Assembly (NCBI GenBank): GCA_029212405.1
Contig: JARGNR010000041.1
Coordinates: 1-57,793, forward strand
Source of the DNA: Saprospiraceae bacterium
Lineage (GTDB): Bacteria > Bacteroidota > Bacteroidia > Chitinophagales > Saprospiraceae
Direction of reading: 5' to 3'
DNA length: 57,793 bases
In this document: positions 45,362-55,064 of the stretch, in pieces
Position numbering within the stretch: position 1 is the first letter of the stretch
Layout of the letters: every line of letters starts with the position of its first letter
Program-made: the position numbers and the translations under genes
Notes under the pieces: model-generated
Databases searched by the model: none
What the model was told of the DNA's origin: nothing
Seen by the model: only the letters and a program-made list of their open reading frames with translations

Positions 45362-47314
45362 CTAGTCGATTATAATTGGTTCTCCTCTTTTGTTCCAATA
45401 AGGTTGTCCTTCGAACTTCGGCAAATCTATCTTTCCTGGTTGTAACCCTGTTGTATCTGTCAATGCATGCAAAAAGGAAATAAGTTGCCCTACTTCGACC
45501 TCATTTAAAAGCAATGAATCTCCTGCCAATGTTTGGTGATCCACATCCAGCCCCATTCCAAGGCCTCCCCCGATATTATAAAAATCCAATACTTCCTCCA
45601 GCGTTTCAAAACCACCATTATGCATATAAGGTGCAGTTAATTCTGCATTCCGTACTGTCACTGTTTTAAATGAATTGTCATAATGTGGATGAGCATCTCC
45701 TCTTCGGCCATTGCCACTTCTCCCCTGGTCCTTATCCAAAATAGGACGCAAAGAGGTATACTTTTGTGGCACGCCTAGCACTTCCGACTCCGCATCTGTA
45801 TAAAAAGGAGGTACAGAACCATTAAAGACGGGTGCAAAGTGACATGTTCCACAAGCAGCCTTCCCCATAAAAAGATTGAATCCAGCAATGGCGGAAGTAT
45901 TTAAATCTGAGGCCTCCCCTCTTACATATTTATCAAATGGACTATCAAACGAGTTCAATGTATTTACATAAGCAGCAATCGCATTACTTATTGATCGTCT
46001 ATTAATTGTATTCGATGATATTCTTCCATAGGCCTCATCAAAAAGTTTCACATATTCACTACTTTGTTTCAAGCGCTTTTCGATCTCCTTGAACCCAATG
46101 TTAAACTCCAACGAGTCTTCAACGACATGAGCCACTTGTTTTTCTAGATCGTGTTCCCTCATATCCCAAAAATATTTGGATGAATACCCAACATCCAATA
46201 AGGTTGGGGAATTTCGCTTCGTTGTCACATTATGAAGGTTGGTTGCACTTTTAATCAGGCCATCTGAAAAACCTAAATTGGGGTTATGGCATGTCGAACA
46301 AGACATATCTAAATTGTGAGAAAGAATGGGATCATAAAAGAGTACTTTACCCAATTCAATAGATGCTTCATTCTTAATGTCATTAAACGCAAACTGAGAA
46401 TAATAGCCAAGATCTAAGAAATTCTCTGCGAATAATTGAGTAGAATTATAATCCTGAGCATGTCTATTCAATGATCTTTCATCAACATGCAATAACTTTT
46501 GAAATGAATATAAATTTTTATATAAGGGATTTACAACACGCTTTAAGAAGGTCATTCTATCAAAGGTATCGAAGTCTCTATTTTGTTCTAAATATTGAAT
46601 GCCTTGATTAAATACTTCTAATATTTCTTCAAAGCGGTCCTTCTGTTTATTTGTCAAAGTAGAACGATACATAGAAAATGCATTATGCATGGCTCTCATA
46701 CTCACTAAACTTTCTAAAATTCCATTGCCAGATCCAGGGGTATCGAATCCTGTTAAGCCCAATGTAAATATACGAACCACTCCAGATCGAAGCGATTCAA
46801 AAACATTTTGCTGGGAGAGCGTATCACTTAAATGACTGTCTTTAATAAATCGTATAGCCTGTAGAAGTTCTTTTGTTTTATCTGAAACCTCTTGATAACT
46901 CGTCGATAATTCTTCAGAAAAAATCAATTCATCCAATCGTTGTAATCCATTGGGAGGAATAATATCAACTTCTGAAACCTCCTTATGTAATTTAGGCAGT
47001 GGTCCACCGTTAATATATAAGTATGCATAATTGGGTTCCAGGTAATCAAAGATGAACTCTATCTTTTTATATGCAATTCGAGTTCTTGACAACTGCTCTT
47101 TAACCTTAAACTCCCAGTCTTTCTTGTTCTTCGCTGTTATAGTAGATGTAAGTGTTTGAATTTCATTTTGAAAATCGGAGAAGTCATGTCCATATTGTGT
47201 AAAAATCAATTTATGAACTTCCCCTTCAGGACTCATATATTCACTCTTTGTTAATGAGCAACTAACCAGAATAACAAAACAAGTAATCTGAAATATCTTA
47301 TTTAATTTCAACAT
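45362..47314 (-). CDS. Di-haem cytochrome c peroxidase (MauG/CCP family) with imelysin-like N-terminal region
   Basis: A 650-residue lipoprotein (lipobox VILVSC). The C-terminal half is a bacterial cytochrome c peroxidase with two haem sites, CSTCH at residues 339-343 and CGTCH at 488-492, and ends with the AELTAPYMHNGGFETLEEVLDFYN motif of this family. The N-terminal 280 residues are helical and resemble imelysin-like iron-regulated domains (GPLPKLHKEV, PPNGLQRLDELIF). The product probably reduces hydrogen peroxide, or acts as a MauG-like oxidase, at the cell surface or periplasm. The pairing is uncommon but may be a recognised Bacteroidota form. Confidence 0.88.
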   Translation of the reverse strand: MLKLNKIFQITCFVILVSCSLTKSEYMSPEGEVHKLIFTQYGHDFSDFQNEIQTLTSTITAKNKKDWEFKVKEQLSRTRIAYKKIEFIFDYLEPNYAYLYINGGPLPKLHKEVSEVDIIPPNGLQRLDELIFSEELSTSYQEVSDKTKELLQAIRFIKDSHLSDTLSQQNVFESLRSGVVRIFTLGLTGFDTPGSGNGILESLVSMRAMHNAFSMYRSTLTNKQKDRFEEILEVFNQGIQYLEQNRDFDTFDRMTFLKRVVNPLYKNLYSFQKLLHVDERSLNRHAQDYNSTQLFAENFLDLGYYSQFAFNDIKNEASIELGKVLFYDPILSHNLDMSCSTCHNPNLGFSDGLIKSATNLHNVTTKRNSPTLLDVGYSSKYFWDMREHDLEKQVAHVVEDSLEFNIGFKEIEKRLKQSSEYVKLFDEAYGRISSNTINRRSISNAIAAYVNTLNSFDSPFDKYVRGEASDLNTSAIAGFNLFMGKAACGTCHFAPVFNGSVPPFYTDAESEVLGVPQKYTSLRPILDKDQGRSGNGRRGDAHPHYDNSFKTVTVRNAELTAPYMHNGGFETLEEVLDFYNIGGGLGMGLDVDHQTLAGDSLLLNEVEVGQLISFLHALTDTTGLQPGKIDLPKFEGQPYWNKRGEPIIID

Positions 47315-47572
47315 TATATATATTAAATAATAATCTTATATATTCAAAACCACAAACAAAAACATACAATTAAGAATAATAAATATATCTACTTTTTACC
47401 TTTTCAAAAGACAAAAAATTTTAATCTTTTCAAAAAACTAAAATCTTGAACATATCAAATCAATTGGATCAAACTCAAATCTAGATTCCATATTTATTCT
47501 TACTCTTGCAACTAGAAGACCATAATATCAGTAGAACTTCTTTATTTTGCAATTAAATAATCTTTTGTACCA

Positions 47573-48313
47573 TTGGATTCATCAAACGAAAATTCCATTA
47601 GTCTTAATAAATACATTAGCAGCACTGGAATTTGTTCTAGAAGAGAAGCAAATGCATTAATTGCTGAGGGCAGAGTTACCATAAATAATTCTAAAGCCGT
47701 TTTAGGAAATCGTGTTTCTCCTGGAGATGTTGTTCGACTAGATAATAAACTTCTTAAACCAAAACCTGATCCGGTTTACCTTGCTTTTAATAAGCCAGTC
47801 GGAATAGTATGCACCACCGATAAAAAAGAAAAGAAAAATATAATAAGTTATCTCAATTATAAAGAACGACTCTTTCCAATTGGTCGATTAGATAAACCCT
47901 CTGAAGGATTAATCTTTTTAACCAATGATGGCGACATCGTAAATAAAATTTTGCGTGCAGGCAACAATCATGAAAAAGAATACATCGTAACTGTTGATAA
48001 AACTATTTCAGATCGTTTTTTAAAAAGAATGGGGAATGGAATTCCAATTTTAGGAACTAAGACAAAAAAATGTAAGTTAGATTTCATTTCAAAAAAGGTG
48101 TTTCGAATTACGCTCACTCAAGGATTGAATAGACAAATTCGTAGAATGTGTGAGTATCTAGGATATGAAGTAGTTCGATTAAAAAGAACTCGAATCATGA
48201 ATGTAGAGTTAGGCAATTTAAAAGTGGGACAGTGGAGAAAATTGACATCTGAAGAAATTGAAACTATTCTTAAACTCGTCGCCCATTCAAGTAAAACAAA
48301 AGATGCTTCCTAG
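47573..48313 (+). CDS. rluF: 23S rRNA pseudouridine(2604) synthase RluF-like
   Basis: A 246-residue RsuA-family pseudouridine synthase. An N-terminal S4 RNA-binding domain (SLNKYISSTGICSRREANALIAEGRVTIN, about 8-65) is followed by the catalytic domain with D107 in GRLDKPSEGLIFLTNDG and by TQGLNRQIRRMCEYLGY. The best fit is RluF, which modifies U2604 of 23S rRNA. The start is a TTG at 47573: it is the only start that keeps the S4 domain. It lies opposite the peroxidase gene across 258 bases and upstream of repeat copy B. Confidence 0.87.
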   Translation: MDSSNENSISLNKYISSTGICSRREANALIAEGRVTINNSKAVLGNRVSPGDVVRLDNKLLKPKPDPVYLAFNKPVGIVCTTDKKEKKNIISYLNYKERLFPIGRLDKPSEGLIFLTNDGDIVNKILRAGNNHEKEYIVTVDKTISDRFLKRMGNGIPILGTKTKKCKLDFISKKVFRITLTQGLNRQIRRMCEYLGYEVVRLKRTRIMNVELGNLKVGQWRKLTSEEIETILKLVAHSSKTKDAS

Positions 48314-48328
48314 ATATTCTTCATTTGT

Positions 48329-48592
48329 TAGGGATATTCAGTAATACCGAATATCCCCATTTCCATTAGGATTAGAGACGTTACACCTGAAAATATTACC
48401 CTTTTTTAAAAGCTTTCTCCTTAAATTCGAGGTAAGTATTTTAACCGAGTTATTTCGCTCGCCACAAATGGCGTTCATTTTCTGGCTTGGCCCAGAAAAC
48501 AAACCAAAAGAACCCAAGGCTTTACCCAGATTTTAGGCTGGTTGGATCTAAAGAGATTTCACTTTTAAGATTACCTAACTTCTGAATCAGCC
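48329..48592 (-). repeat. Dispersed intergenic repeat, copy B
   Basis: The inverted partner of 14058-14297, with two conserved end blocks (48329-48376 and 48526-48589) and an unrelated or diverged middle. The left end forms a perfect 9-bp hairpin (48331-48339 with 48349-48357, GGGATATTC/GAATATCCC). It lies between the convergent rluF and SprB-repeat genes, so it may also serve as a terminator. Confidence 0.85.
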
Positions 48593-48605
48593 TTGTTAAA
48601 GTAAA

Positions 48606-51600
48606 TCAATGCACCACGACCAGTGAAATAACTTTGTGTTCATTTCCTAATTTTACCTTCATCAAATAAGTTCCATTCAGTATATCTCCTACAAAGACAT
48701 CCCACGTTGATTGATGTTCACTACGTGCACCAAATTCCATTTCTTTCACCATGCGCCCCATCTGATCAAAAATTTGACACTTTCCTTCTTTTACACCTTG
48801 CCCCAATTCAATTCGCAAGAAATCATGGACGGGATTGGGATAAATATTAATACTTTTATTAATTTCTTCTTCAACACCCACTAGAATATATTGAACTTCT
48901 GTTTCACATCCATTCTCATCTTTTACGTGTATCAAATAATCTCCTGGAATAAGATTGAAAAAAGTAGAAGAATCCTGGTATGTCATTTTGTTATCAATAG
49001 AGAATTGGAAAGGTGGAGTTCCTCCTATTGCTGAAACTGAAATAATTCCTTCGGTCCAATCCACGTCTAAAATTTGCACAACTAATGGATCAGGTTCATG
49101 AATATCAAAATCTACACTGGTTCTGCACCCTAAACTATCCACTACTTCTAAAATATAATCCCCTCCCGATAAATTATCAATAGGTACTTCCTCAAACATC
49201 TCTTCATTCAACATATATGAAACATCACCTACCTCATTTGATATATAAACATCAATTGAACCATCATTTTCTCCATGGCAACTTACATGCTCCACTTGAA
49301 TTGAGTCAATAGTAATTCCTTCCTCCATTGGTACTGAAAAAATTAAAGATTGGCTGCACCCTAAACTGTCTACTACCGAAGCAATGTACTCCCCTGCTTC
49401 CAACTCTTCAAATAAACCAAGTGAATCAGTCATTTGATTTAATGAAAATTGAAACGGAGCAAAACCTCCAACAGCATTCAGATCAACCGCTCCAGTATTC
49501 GTTGGCCCACAATCATCTGGTTGAAGCATTGAAACAAACAATTGCAAAGAATCATTTTGAGAAATATGGATCGAATCCATAAAAGAACAGCCATTCAGAT
49601 CAGTTATGGAAAAGATGAAATTTCCAGAGGACAAAGAATCAAACTGAAGGGTGTCGCTCTCATTAATGCTAAGAGAAAATGAATCCATCATAAACACATA
49701 GTTCGATGTGCCCCCTTGAATTGATAGTGCAATACTTGCCGTAGAATCACCATAACAAGCCACATGCTCGATGTCAAAGAATCCCAATTGTAAAGAATCA
49801 GGTTCATAAATGTTAACCTCAATAGAATTTGAGCACCCAGTAGAATCAATTACCTGAACTTGATAAATCCCTCCCTCTAAGTTGGAGAAAGTGGAACTAT
49901 CTTGAAAACTTGTTCCATCCAATGAAAATTGATATGGTGAAATGCCCCCTTCTACCCCTATCGCAATCCCTCCATTTGAAGCTCCAAAACAAGAGATAGA
50001 ATCTATCACATCTATGTTTAATACAAAAGTCGCATTCTCTTGAATCTCTATGCTATCTTGAATAGAACAGCCCAGTGAATCTGTTGCCCCTATTTCATAA
50101 AGCCCTGCTTGTAGGTTTTCAAAAACACCTGAAAAATTGAAGTTTTGGTCCAGAGAAAATATAATATCTCCAATACCATTTTCTATTTCTAATACGACTA
50201 CTCCACTGCTATCTCCTCCGCATAGAACATCCGTAATTGTGGATGTCAATACCAATTCGTTAGGTTCTGCTACTTCCACCTCATCGGTCCATGTACAGCC
50301 CGAAGAATCAATAACAGTTACAGTATATTCACTCGCAAGTAATTCTGAAAATATTGGATTAGAAACAAGAGACCCTGTATCCAACTGATATTGAAAAGGG
50401 TCATTACCCATAACATTAATTATGCTTATCGAACCTGTTTGATCGCCCGCACAGATCACATCCGACACTTCAATATCGAATGTGAGCGCATCAGGTTCAT
50501 CAATAAACACAATTATTTCCTCTGTACAATTCAATTCGTCCATCACAGAAATAACATGGGTTCCTTCACTCAAATCAAAAAATTGGGACGAACTTTCAAA
50601 TACTCCTCCATCAATGGCAAATAAATATGTTCCTGTACCACCAAATGCTTCTACAAAACAAAATCCATCATCCATTCCATTACAAGTAATATTTCCCTTC
50701 GAAACAACAATTAAATCCAAGTCTTCTGGAGAATTGATCGTAGCTGATACTTGATCCGTACACTGGTTATCATCAAAAATCGTAATCACATAAAATCCAT
50801 TAGATAGGTTTTCAAAAAGACCATTATCCTGTACTGGACTTCCATTAATGGAATATCCATATACTCCTGAAGCAACAGTGCCACCACTGGCAGCAACTTC
50901 AATACTTCCCCCTGAACCACCAAAACAGGTATTATCGACAACATTTAAAATTTCAGCAACTACCTCTGTAGGTTCATTCAACGTTATGGATAACATATCT
51001 GTGCTTCCTGAGCCATCTTGAACAGTTACAACATAATCACCTTCCGATAAACCTGTAAACAATGAAGCGTCTCCAAAAAGACCTCCATTCAGCGAAAATT
51101 GATAGGGTTCTACTCCTCCTATGGCTTCCACTTCAATACTTCCTTCAAATCCACCAAAGCAGAGAGGATCTATTTTTTCTACTAGATTAATTTCTACACC
51201 ATTTTGAGGGATACAAGTCAATATTACATAACCATCTAAATTTACACCTCCTCCATTTTGGCCTGCTGTGTTAAAAATTATACTCCCAGAATAGAGTGAA
51301 TTCAAAAAAGAATCTCCACCCTTTCCATTTTTATCTGTGGTTCCATCTGATCCATCTCCGCCTTTGTAGCCACCACCACCGCCGCCAACGGTTCCTGATC
51401 CACCTCCTCCTGCACCAAAACCATTCCCACCAGCACCGGCTACTACACCGGCTGTTCCACCTAATCCTTGGCCCATTAAAGTTCCTGCTCCTCCACCAGA
51501 ACCAGCGGCACCATCTTCACCAGGACTATTAAATCCACCTCCTCCAGAACTTCCTAAACCAGCGCCTCCTTCGGGAGAACTATTCAAATTTGCTTGGCCA

Positions 51601-52028
51601 CCTTCGCCCGTATTTATAGCTCCTTGTCCACCGCCGCCACCAGCACCGGCTGCAATCAACACATCTGTATTATTGATTATTACGGCTGTTCCGCCGCCAC
51701 CGCCACCGCCACCTGGACTTCCCAAAGCATCAAAACCAGATTGGCCCACAATGATTAATAATTCATCCCCGCCCTGAAGAATAAAACTGCCTTTGAGGGT
51801 GGCTCCTTCTCCTCCGTCCGTTTGGGGATTGACACCCCATAAAAAGTCCCCTCCATCTGCACCTCTCACTTCTATTTCTACGGTATAGTTTTCTGAAACG
51901 GCACCAGGAATGGTAAACATACTCTCTCCCGAAGTAGTGAAATTTTGTTCACTAAAACATTGAGACCATAAGGTTGAAAAACATAAAAGAGAGAATAAAA
52001 AAGCAAAAGAAAATTTAAATGGATTCAT
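48606..52028 (-). CDS. SprB-repeat surface protein with T9SS type A sorting domain
   Basis: An 1140-residue protein. A signal peptide (about 1-22) leads to a glycine-rich domain (about 85-270, long GGGG tracts) and then about ten SprB-type repeats of about 78 residues (about 275-1060). Each has the cycle C-G....GSI.V...GG..PYQFSL, then F..L..G.Y.V.V.D..GC. The last repeat lacks its first cysteine. The C-terminus (about 1063-1140, IYPNPVHDFLRI and GTYLMKVKLG) is a type A T9SS sorting domain that sends the protein to the cell surface. SprB-like proteins are gliding adhesins in relatives; a surface adhesin or matrix role is likely. Confidence 0.9.
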   Translation of the reverse strand: MNPFKFSFAFLFSLLCFSTLWSQCFSEQNFTTSGESMFTIPGAVSENYTVEIEVRGADGGDFLWGVNPQTDGGEGATLKGSFILQGGDELLIIVGQSGFDALGSPGGGGGGGGTAVIINNTDVLIAAGAGGGGGQGAINTGEGGQANLNSSPEGGAGLGSSGGGGFNSPGEDGAAGSGGGAGTLMGQGLGGTAGVVAGAGGNGFGAGGGGSGTVGGGGGGYKGGDGSDGTTDKNGKGGDSFLNSLYSGSIIFNTAGQNGGGVNLDGYVILTCIPQNGVEINLVEKIDPLCFGGFEGSIEVEAIGGVEPYQFSLNGGLFGDASLFTGLSEGDYVVTVQDGSGSTDMLSITLNEPTEVVAEILNVVDNTCFGGSGGSIEVAASGGTVASGVYGYSINGSPVQDNGLFENLSNGFYVITIFDDNQCTDQVSATINSPEDLDLIVVSKGNITCNGMDDGFCFVEAFGGTGTYLFAIDGGVFESSSQFFDLSEGTHVISVMDELNCTEEIIVFIDEPDALTFDIEVSDVICAGDQTGSISIINVMGNDPFQYQLDTGSLVSNPIFSELLASEYTVTVIDSSGCTWTDEVEVAEPNELVLTSTITDVLCGGDSSGVVVLEIENGIGDIIFSLDQNFNFSGVFENLQAGLYEIGATDSLGCSIQDSIEIQENATFVLNIDVIDSISCFGASNGGIAIGVEGGISPYQFSLDGTSFQDSSTFSNLEGGIYQVQVIDSTGCSNSIEVNIYEPDSLQLGFFDIEHVACYGDSTASIALSIQGGTSNYVFMMDSFSLSINESDTLQFDSLSSGNFIFSITDLNGCSFMDSIHISQNDSLQLFVSMLQPDDCGPTNTGAVDLNAVGGFAPFQFSLNQMTDSLGLFEELEAGEYIASVVDSLGCSQSLIFSVPMEEGITIDSIQVEHVSCHGENDGSIDVYISNEVGDVSYMLNEEMFEEVPIDNLSGGDYILEVVDSLGCRTSVDFDIHEPDPLVVQILDVDWTEGIISVSAIGGTPPFQFSIDNKMTYQDSSTFFNLIPGDYLIHVKDENGCETEVQYILVGVEEEINKSINIYPNPVHDFLRIELGQGVKEGKCQIFDQMGRMVKEMEFGARSEHQSTWDVFVGDILNGTYLMKVKLGNEHKVISLVVVH

Positions 52029-52204
52029 TGAAATGAATTAGCTAAGAAAATATTATTTAAAGATATAAATATTATTGATTAATCTAATATGTATAGTTTG
52101 AAAACATCTTTTCACCTATCACCTTCTATAAAATTTAAAGTGATGCAACTGTAGTAGTTTGCATTTTACTATATTGGAGTTATAAAATACCAACACTACA
52201 TCTT

Positions 52205-53542
52205 ATGACTCGTCCATACATTCTTTTCAGTTTTATCTTCCTCCTTCTTATTGGTCCTTCAAATGCTCAAACTGTGACTGCACTCGTAGGCGGCACGCTC
52301 ATTGATGGCTTTGGAGGAAAGCCCATTTACAATAGTGTAATTATAATTGAAGATGAAATAATAATAAAAGTTGGACATCAAGGAAATACAGACATCCCTG
52401 ATGGAGCGAATATCATTTCTACAGAGGGAATGAGTGTCATGCCTGGACTCTGGGACATGCATGTTCATCTCATGATCAATGGACATAGTAATTATACCCA
52501 TTGGGATACTGCATATATCAATAAATTGAACGACGTCGTTATGCCCGCATCTGCCCATCAACTTCTTATGGCTGGGGTAACCAGTGCCAGAGATTTGGGT
52601 GCTCCTTTATCAGAAAGCATAGAAGTTAGAGATCGAATTAATAGTGGTGAAATTCCAGGACCCACCATGTATATGTCAGGGCCATTTATACAACATGAGC
52701 CCTATCCAGGAACTGAAGCATTTAGATGGGGAGTAAATGGCACCACAGATGCAAGAGAGAAGGTTAGAAAATTAGCCAAAGCAGGTGTTGATTGCATTAA
52801 GCTTATAGATCAAGATCAAATGCAGCAGATTGAAGTAGATGCTGTTGTCGATGAGGCTCATAAACATGGTCTAACAGTGGTTGCTCATTCTCATAGACCA
52901 GAAGAAATAAGAAGAGGCCTACTTTCTGGGGTGGATAATTTTGAACATACTGGGCTTTCTTCTGCACCAGAATATCCAGCGGATGTCATAGAAATGATTA
53001 AGGAAAGAACCGCTCAAATGAATCTTGGACCTCTGTATTGGACTCCAACTGTAGAGGGATTATACAATTATGAATATGTAAGAGACAATCCTGAAAAACT
53101 AGATAATGATTGTTGGCATTTAGGTCTTCCCCAAGATATCATTGAGGACATAGAACAGTCTATTATCTATCCAGGAAGGCTTCCCTATTTTCAACTTACA
53201 CCAGTAAGAAAACCAACATTAGAACGAAAAGTGAAACAACTTATGGATGCAGGTGTAGTCTTATTGATTGGGACAGATAGTGGTATTCCTATGAAATTTC
53301 ATTGTCAATCCACTTGGAACGAGCTGGATGTTTGGGTTAATGAATTCGGTATTGATCCAATGTATGCCATCAAGGCTGCCACCTATTGGCCTTCAAAAAT
53401 GATGGGTGTCGATGACAAATATGGTACTATAAGTGAAGGAAAATATGCTGACATTATTGCTGTGGATGGAGATGTCTTAAGATGGATTTCACTTTTACAA
53501 GATGTGGATCTTGTAATCAAACATGGTAAAAGAGTTAAGTAG
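52205..53542 (+). CDS. Exported amidohydrolase family protein
   Basis: A 445-residue metal-dependent hydrolase with a signal peptide (about 1-21, ending SNAQ). It has the metal motif MPGLWDMHVHL with H86 and H88, a lysine in DCIKLI, VVAHSH, NFEHTG and the catalytic aspartate in LLIGTDSGIP. The ending TYWPSKMMGVDDKYGTISEGKYADIIAVDGD is typical of imidazolonepropionase-like amidohydrolases. The substrate (peptide, prolidase-like or cyclic amide) is unknown. DUF952 follows 28 bases later and may be co-transcribed. Confidence 0.9.
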   Translation: MTRPYILFSFIFLLLIGPSNAQTVTALVGGTLIDGFGGKPIYNSVIIIEDEIIIKVGHQGNTDIPDGANIISTEGMSVMPGLWDMHVHLMINGHSNYTHWDTAYINKLNDVVMPASAHQLLMAGVTSARDLGAPLSESIEVRDRINSGEIPGPTMYMSGPFIQHEPYPGTEAFRWGVNGTTDAREKVRKLAKAGVDCIKLIDQDQMQQIEVDAVVDEAHKHGLTVVAHSHRPEEIRRGLLSGVDNFEHTGLSSAPEYPADVIEMIKERTAQMNLGPLYWTPTVEGLYNYEYVRDNPEKLDNDCWHLGLPQDIIEDIEQSIIYPGRLPYFQLTPVRKPTLERKVKQLMDAGVVLLIGTDSGIPMKFHCQSTWNELDVWVNEFGIDPMYAIKAATYWPSKMMGVDDKYGTISEGKYADIIAVDGDVLRWISLLQDVDLVIKHGKRVK

Positions 53543-53570
53543 ACAAAACGAAACGTAAAAAGGAATATGT

Positions 53571-53882
53571 ATGGGTGATCACTACATCTACCACATTTGC
53601 ACAAACGAAGCATGGCAAACTCAATTTTCTTCAGACGAGTATGTACATGAATCGTTGTTTACCGAGGGATTCATCCATTGTTCAAGTGAAAGTCAAGTTG
53701 AAGGAGTATTGGATCGATATTTCAAAGGTCAAAGTGACTTGATCGTACTAATTATTGATACAACAAAGATCATTCCCCCACTAAAATATGAGAAAGCGCC
53801 TATTGGTCAATACTTTCCTCACATCTATGGTCCCATAAATAAAAACGCAATTATCGAGATTAAAAAATTAACCCATCAATAA
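53571..53882 (+). CDS. DUF952 domain-containing protein
   Basis: A 103-residue cytoplasmic protein with the DUF952 pattern: IYHICTNEAWQ at the start, ESLFTEGFIHCSSESQVEGVLDRYF, then LIVLIIDTTKI and FPHIYGPINKNAII. The fold resembles ADP-ribosyltransferase-like or AMP-binding mini-domains in some predictions, but its role is not known. It may share a transcript with the amidohydrolase upstream. Confidence 0.88.
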   Translation: MGDHYIYHICTNEAWQTQFSSDEYVHESLFTEGFIHCSSESQVEGVLDRYFKGQSDLIVLIIDTTKIIPPLKYEKAPIGQYFPHIYGPINKNAIIEIKKLTHQ

Positions 53883-54020
53883 GCTTTCATAGTTTCGAAT
53901 CGAAAGAATAGTTCCATTTATAAATGCCATTCCTGATTGTAATTTTGAAATTACTCATACCTGCCTACCGAAAAGAAAGAACAAATTTGTTAATCATTTG
54001 GTAATTCAAGGTAATTCTTC

Positions 54021-54049
54021 TTGTAGTTCATGTCATCCTTTTACATTGA
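54021..54049 (+). promoter_or_regulatory. Candidate promoter of the DUF6624 gene
   Basis: TTG at 54021-54023, an 18-base spacer, and TACATTGA at 54042-54049. This is a Bacteroidota-type pair with a near match to TAnnTTTG, 20 bases before the start codon at 54070. Confidence 0.5.
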
Positions 54050-54069
54050 GATAATTTAAACCAATCATC

Positions 54070-55062
54070 ATGAAAAATTACATCTTATTCTTGCTTTTTA
54101 TTTCTTTTAGCATTCATTTATCCGGCCAACAATTCAGTAGCACTGATCCCGATTACATCAAATTTGTTAAGGCTGGAGAGGCCGCACTCAATGCCGAAAA
54201 ATATGATTCTTGTTTAGTGTATTACAAGGATGCTTTTCAAATAAAACAAACCAGTATTTTGAGTACCCTTAGAGGTGCTGCTTGCGCATATAGTGCTGGA
54301 AATAAAGAAATTCTTGATCAATATCTTAGTATTGCCTTTGAATTGAATTGGGACCAAACAAAAATGATCTTTGATAGGTATGAGGAATTTAGATACCTTG
54401 ATGAGACAGCTTTTGAAACGCGAATCCAAACAGAGTGGGAAAAAGGAGCAATCGAATCCGGCATTAACCTGACTCTTATGGCAGAATTAAATGAGATAGC
54501 CATTACGGATCAATTACAGCGAAAAGAAATGCGTGGCGTAAGAGAAAAATTTGGGTGGCAATCTCCTCAAATGGACTCACTTTGGAAACTGCAAAATATT
54601 AGTGACAGCCTTAACTTAAATCGCATCGAAGAAATCATTGCCGAATATGGCTATCCTGGTCCTTCGTTAGTTGGACCATCAGCTGCATCCACTGCATTTA
54701 TGGTCATACAACATTCCAACCAAGAAAAACAAGAACAGTATTTACCGATGTTGAAAGAACAGGCGGATAAAGGGGCGCTGCGATGGTCTTCCGTTGCTTT
54801 GATGATAGATCGAGTATTATTAGGCAAAGGAGAAAAGCAAATCTATGGCAGTCAGATTTTCACAGATCAAGAAACAGGAGAGTACTATTTTGGCGAAATC
54901 GAAACACCGCTCGCAGTTGATAGTATTCGAGCAACCGTTGGATTAGGACCATTGCAAGAGTATGCTGACCATTGGAATTTCACATGGGATGCAGACAAGC
55001 ACATTTCAAGACATAAAAAAATTAAAGAGAAAAAGGCAATGGCCGAAAAAAAGGAGGACTAG
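54070..55062 (+). CDS. DUF6624-like exported protein
   Basis: A 330-residue protein with a signal peptide (about 1-19). The N-terminal region has a TPR-like repeat (YIKFVKAGEAALNAEKYDSCLVYYKDAF). The rest fits DUF6624: QRKEMRGVREKFGWQSPQMDSLWKLQNISD, EEIIAEYGYPGPSLVGPSAASTAFMVIQHSN, LPMLKEQADKGALRWSSVALMIDRVLL. Function is unknown. It converges on rarA with a two-base gap and no hairpin. Confidence 0.82.
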   Translation: MKNYILFLLFISFSIHLSGQQFSSTDPDYIKFVKAGEAALNAEKYDSCLVYYKDAFQIKQTSILSTLRGAACAYSAGNKEILDQYLSIAFELNWDQTKMIFDRYEEFRYLDETAFETRIQTEWEKGAIESGINLTLMAELNEIAITDQLQRKEMRGVREKFGWQSPQMDSLWKLQNISDSLNLNRIEEIIAEYGYPGPSLVGPSAASTAFMVIQHSNQEKQEQYLPMLKEQADKGALRWSSVALMIDRVLLGKGEKQIYGSQIFTDQETGEYYFGEIETPLAVDSIRATVGLGPLQEYADHWNFTWDADKHISRHKKIKEKKAMAEKKED

Positions 55063-55064
55063 TT

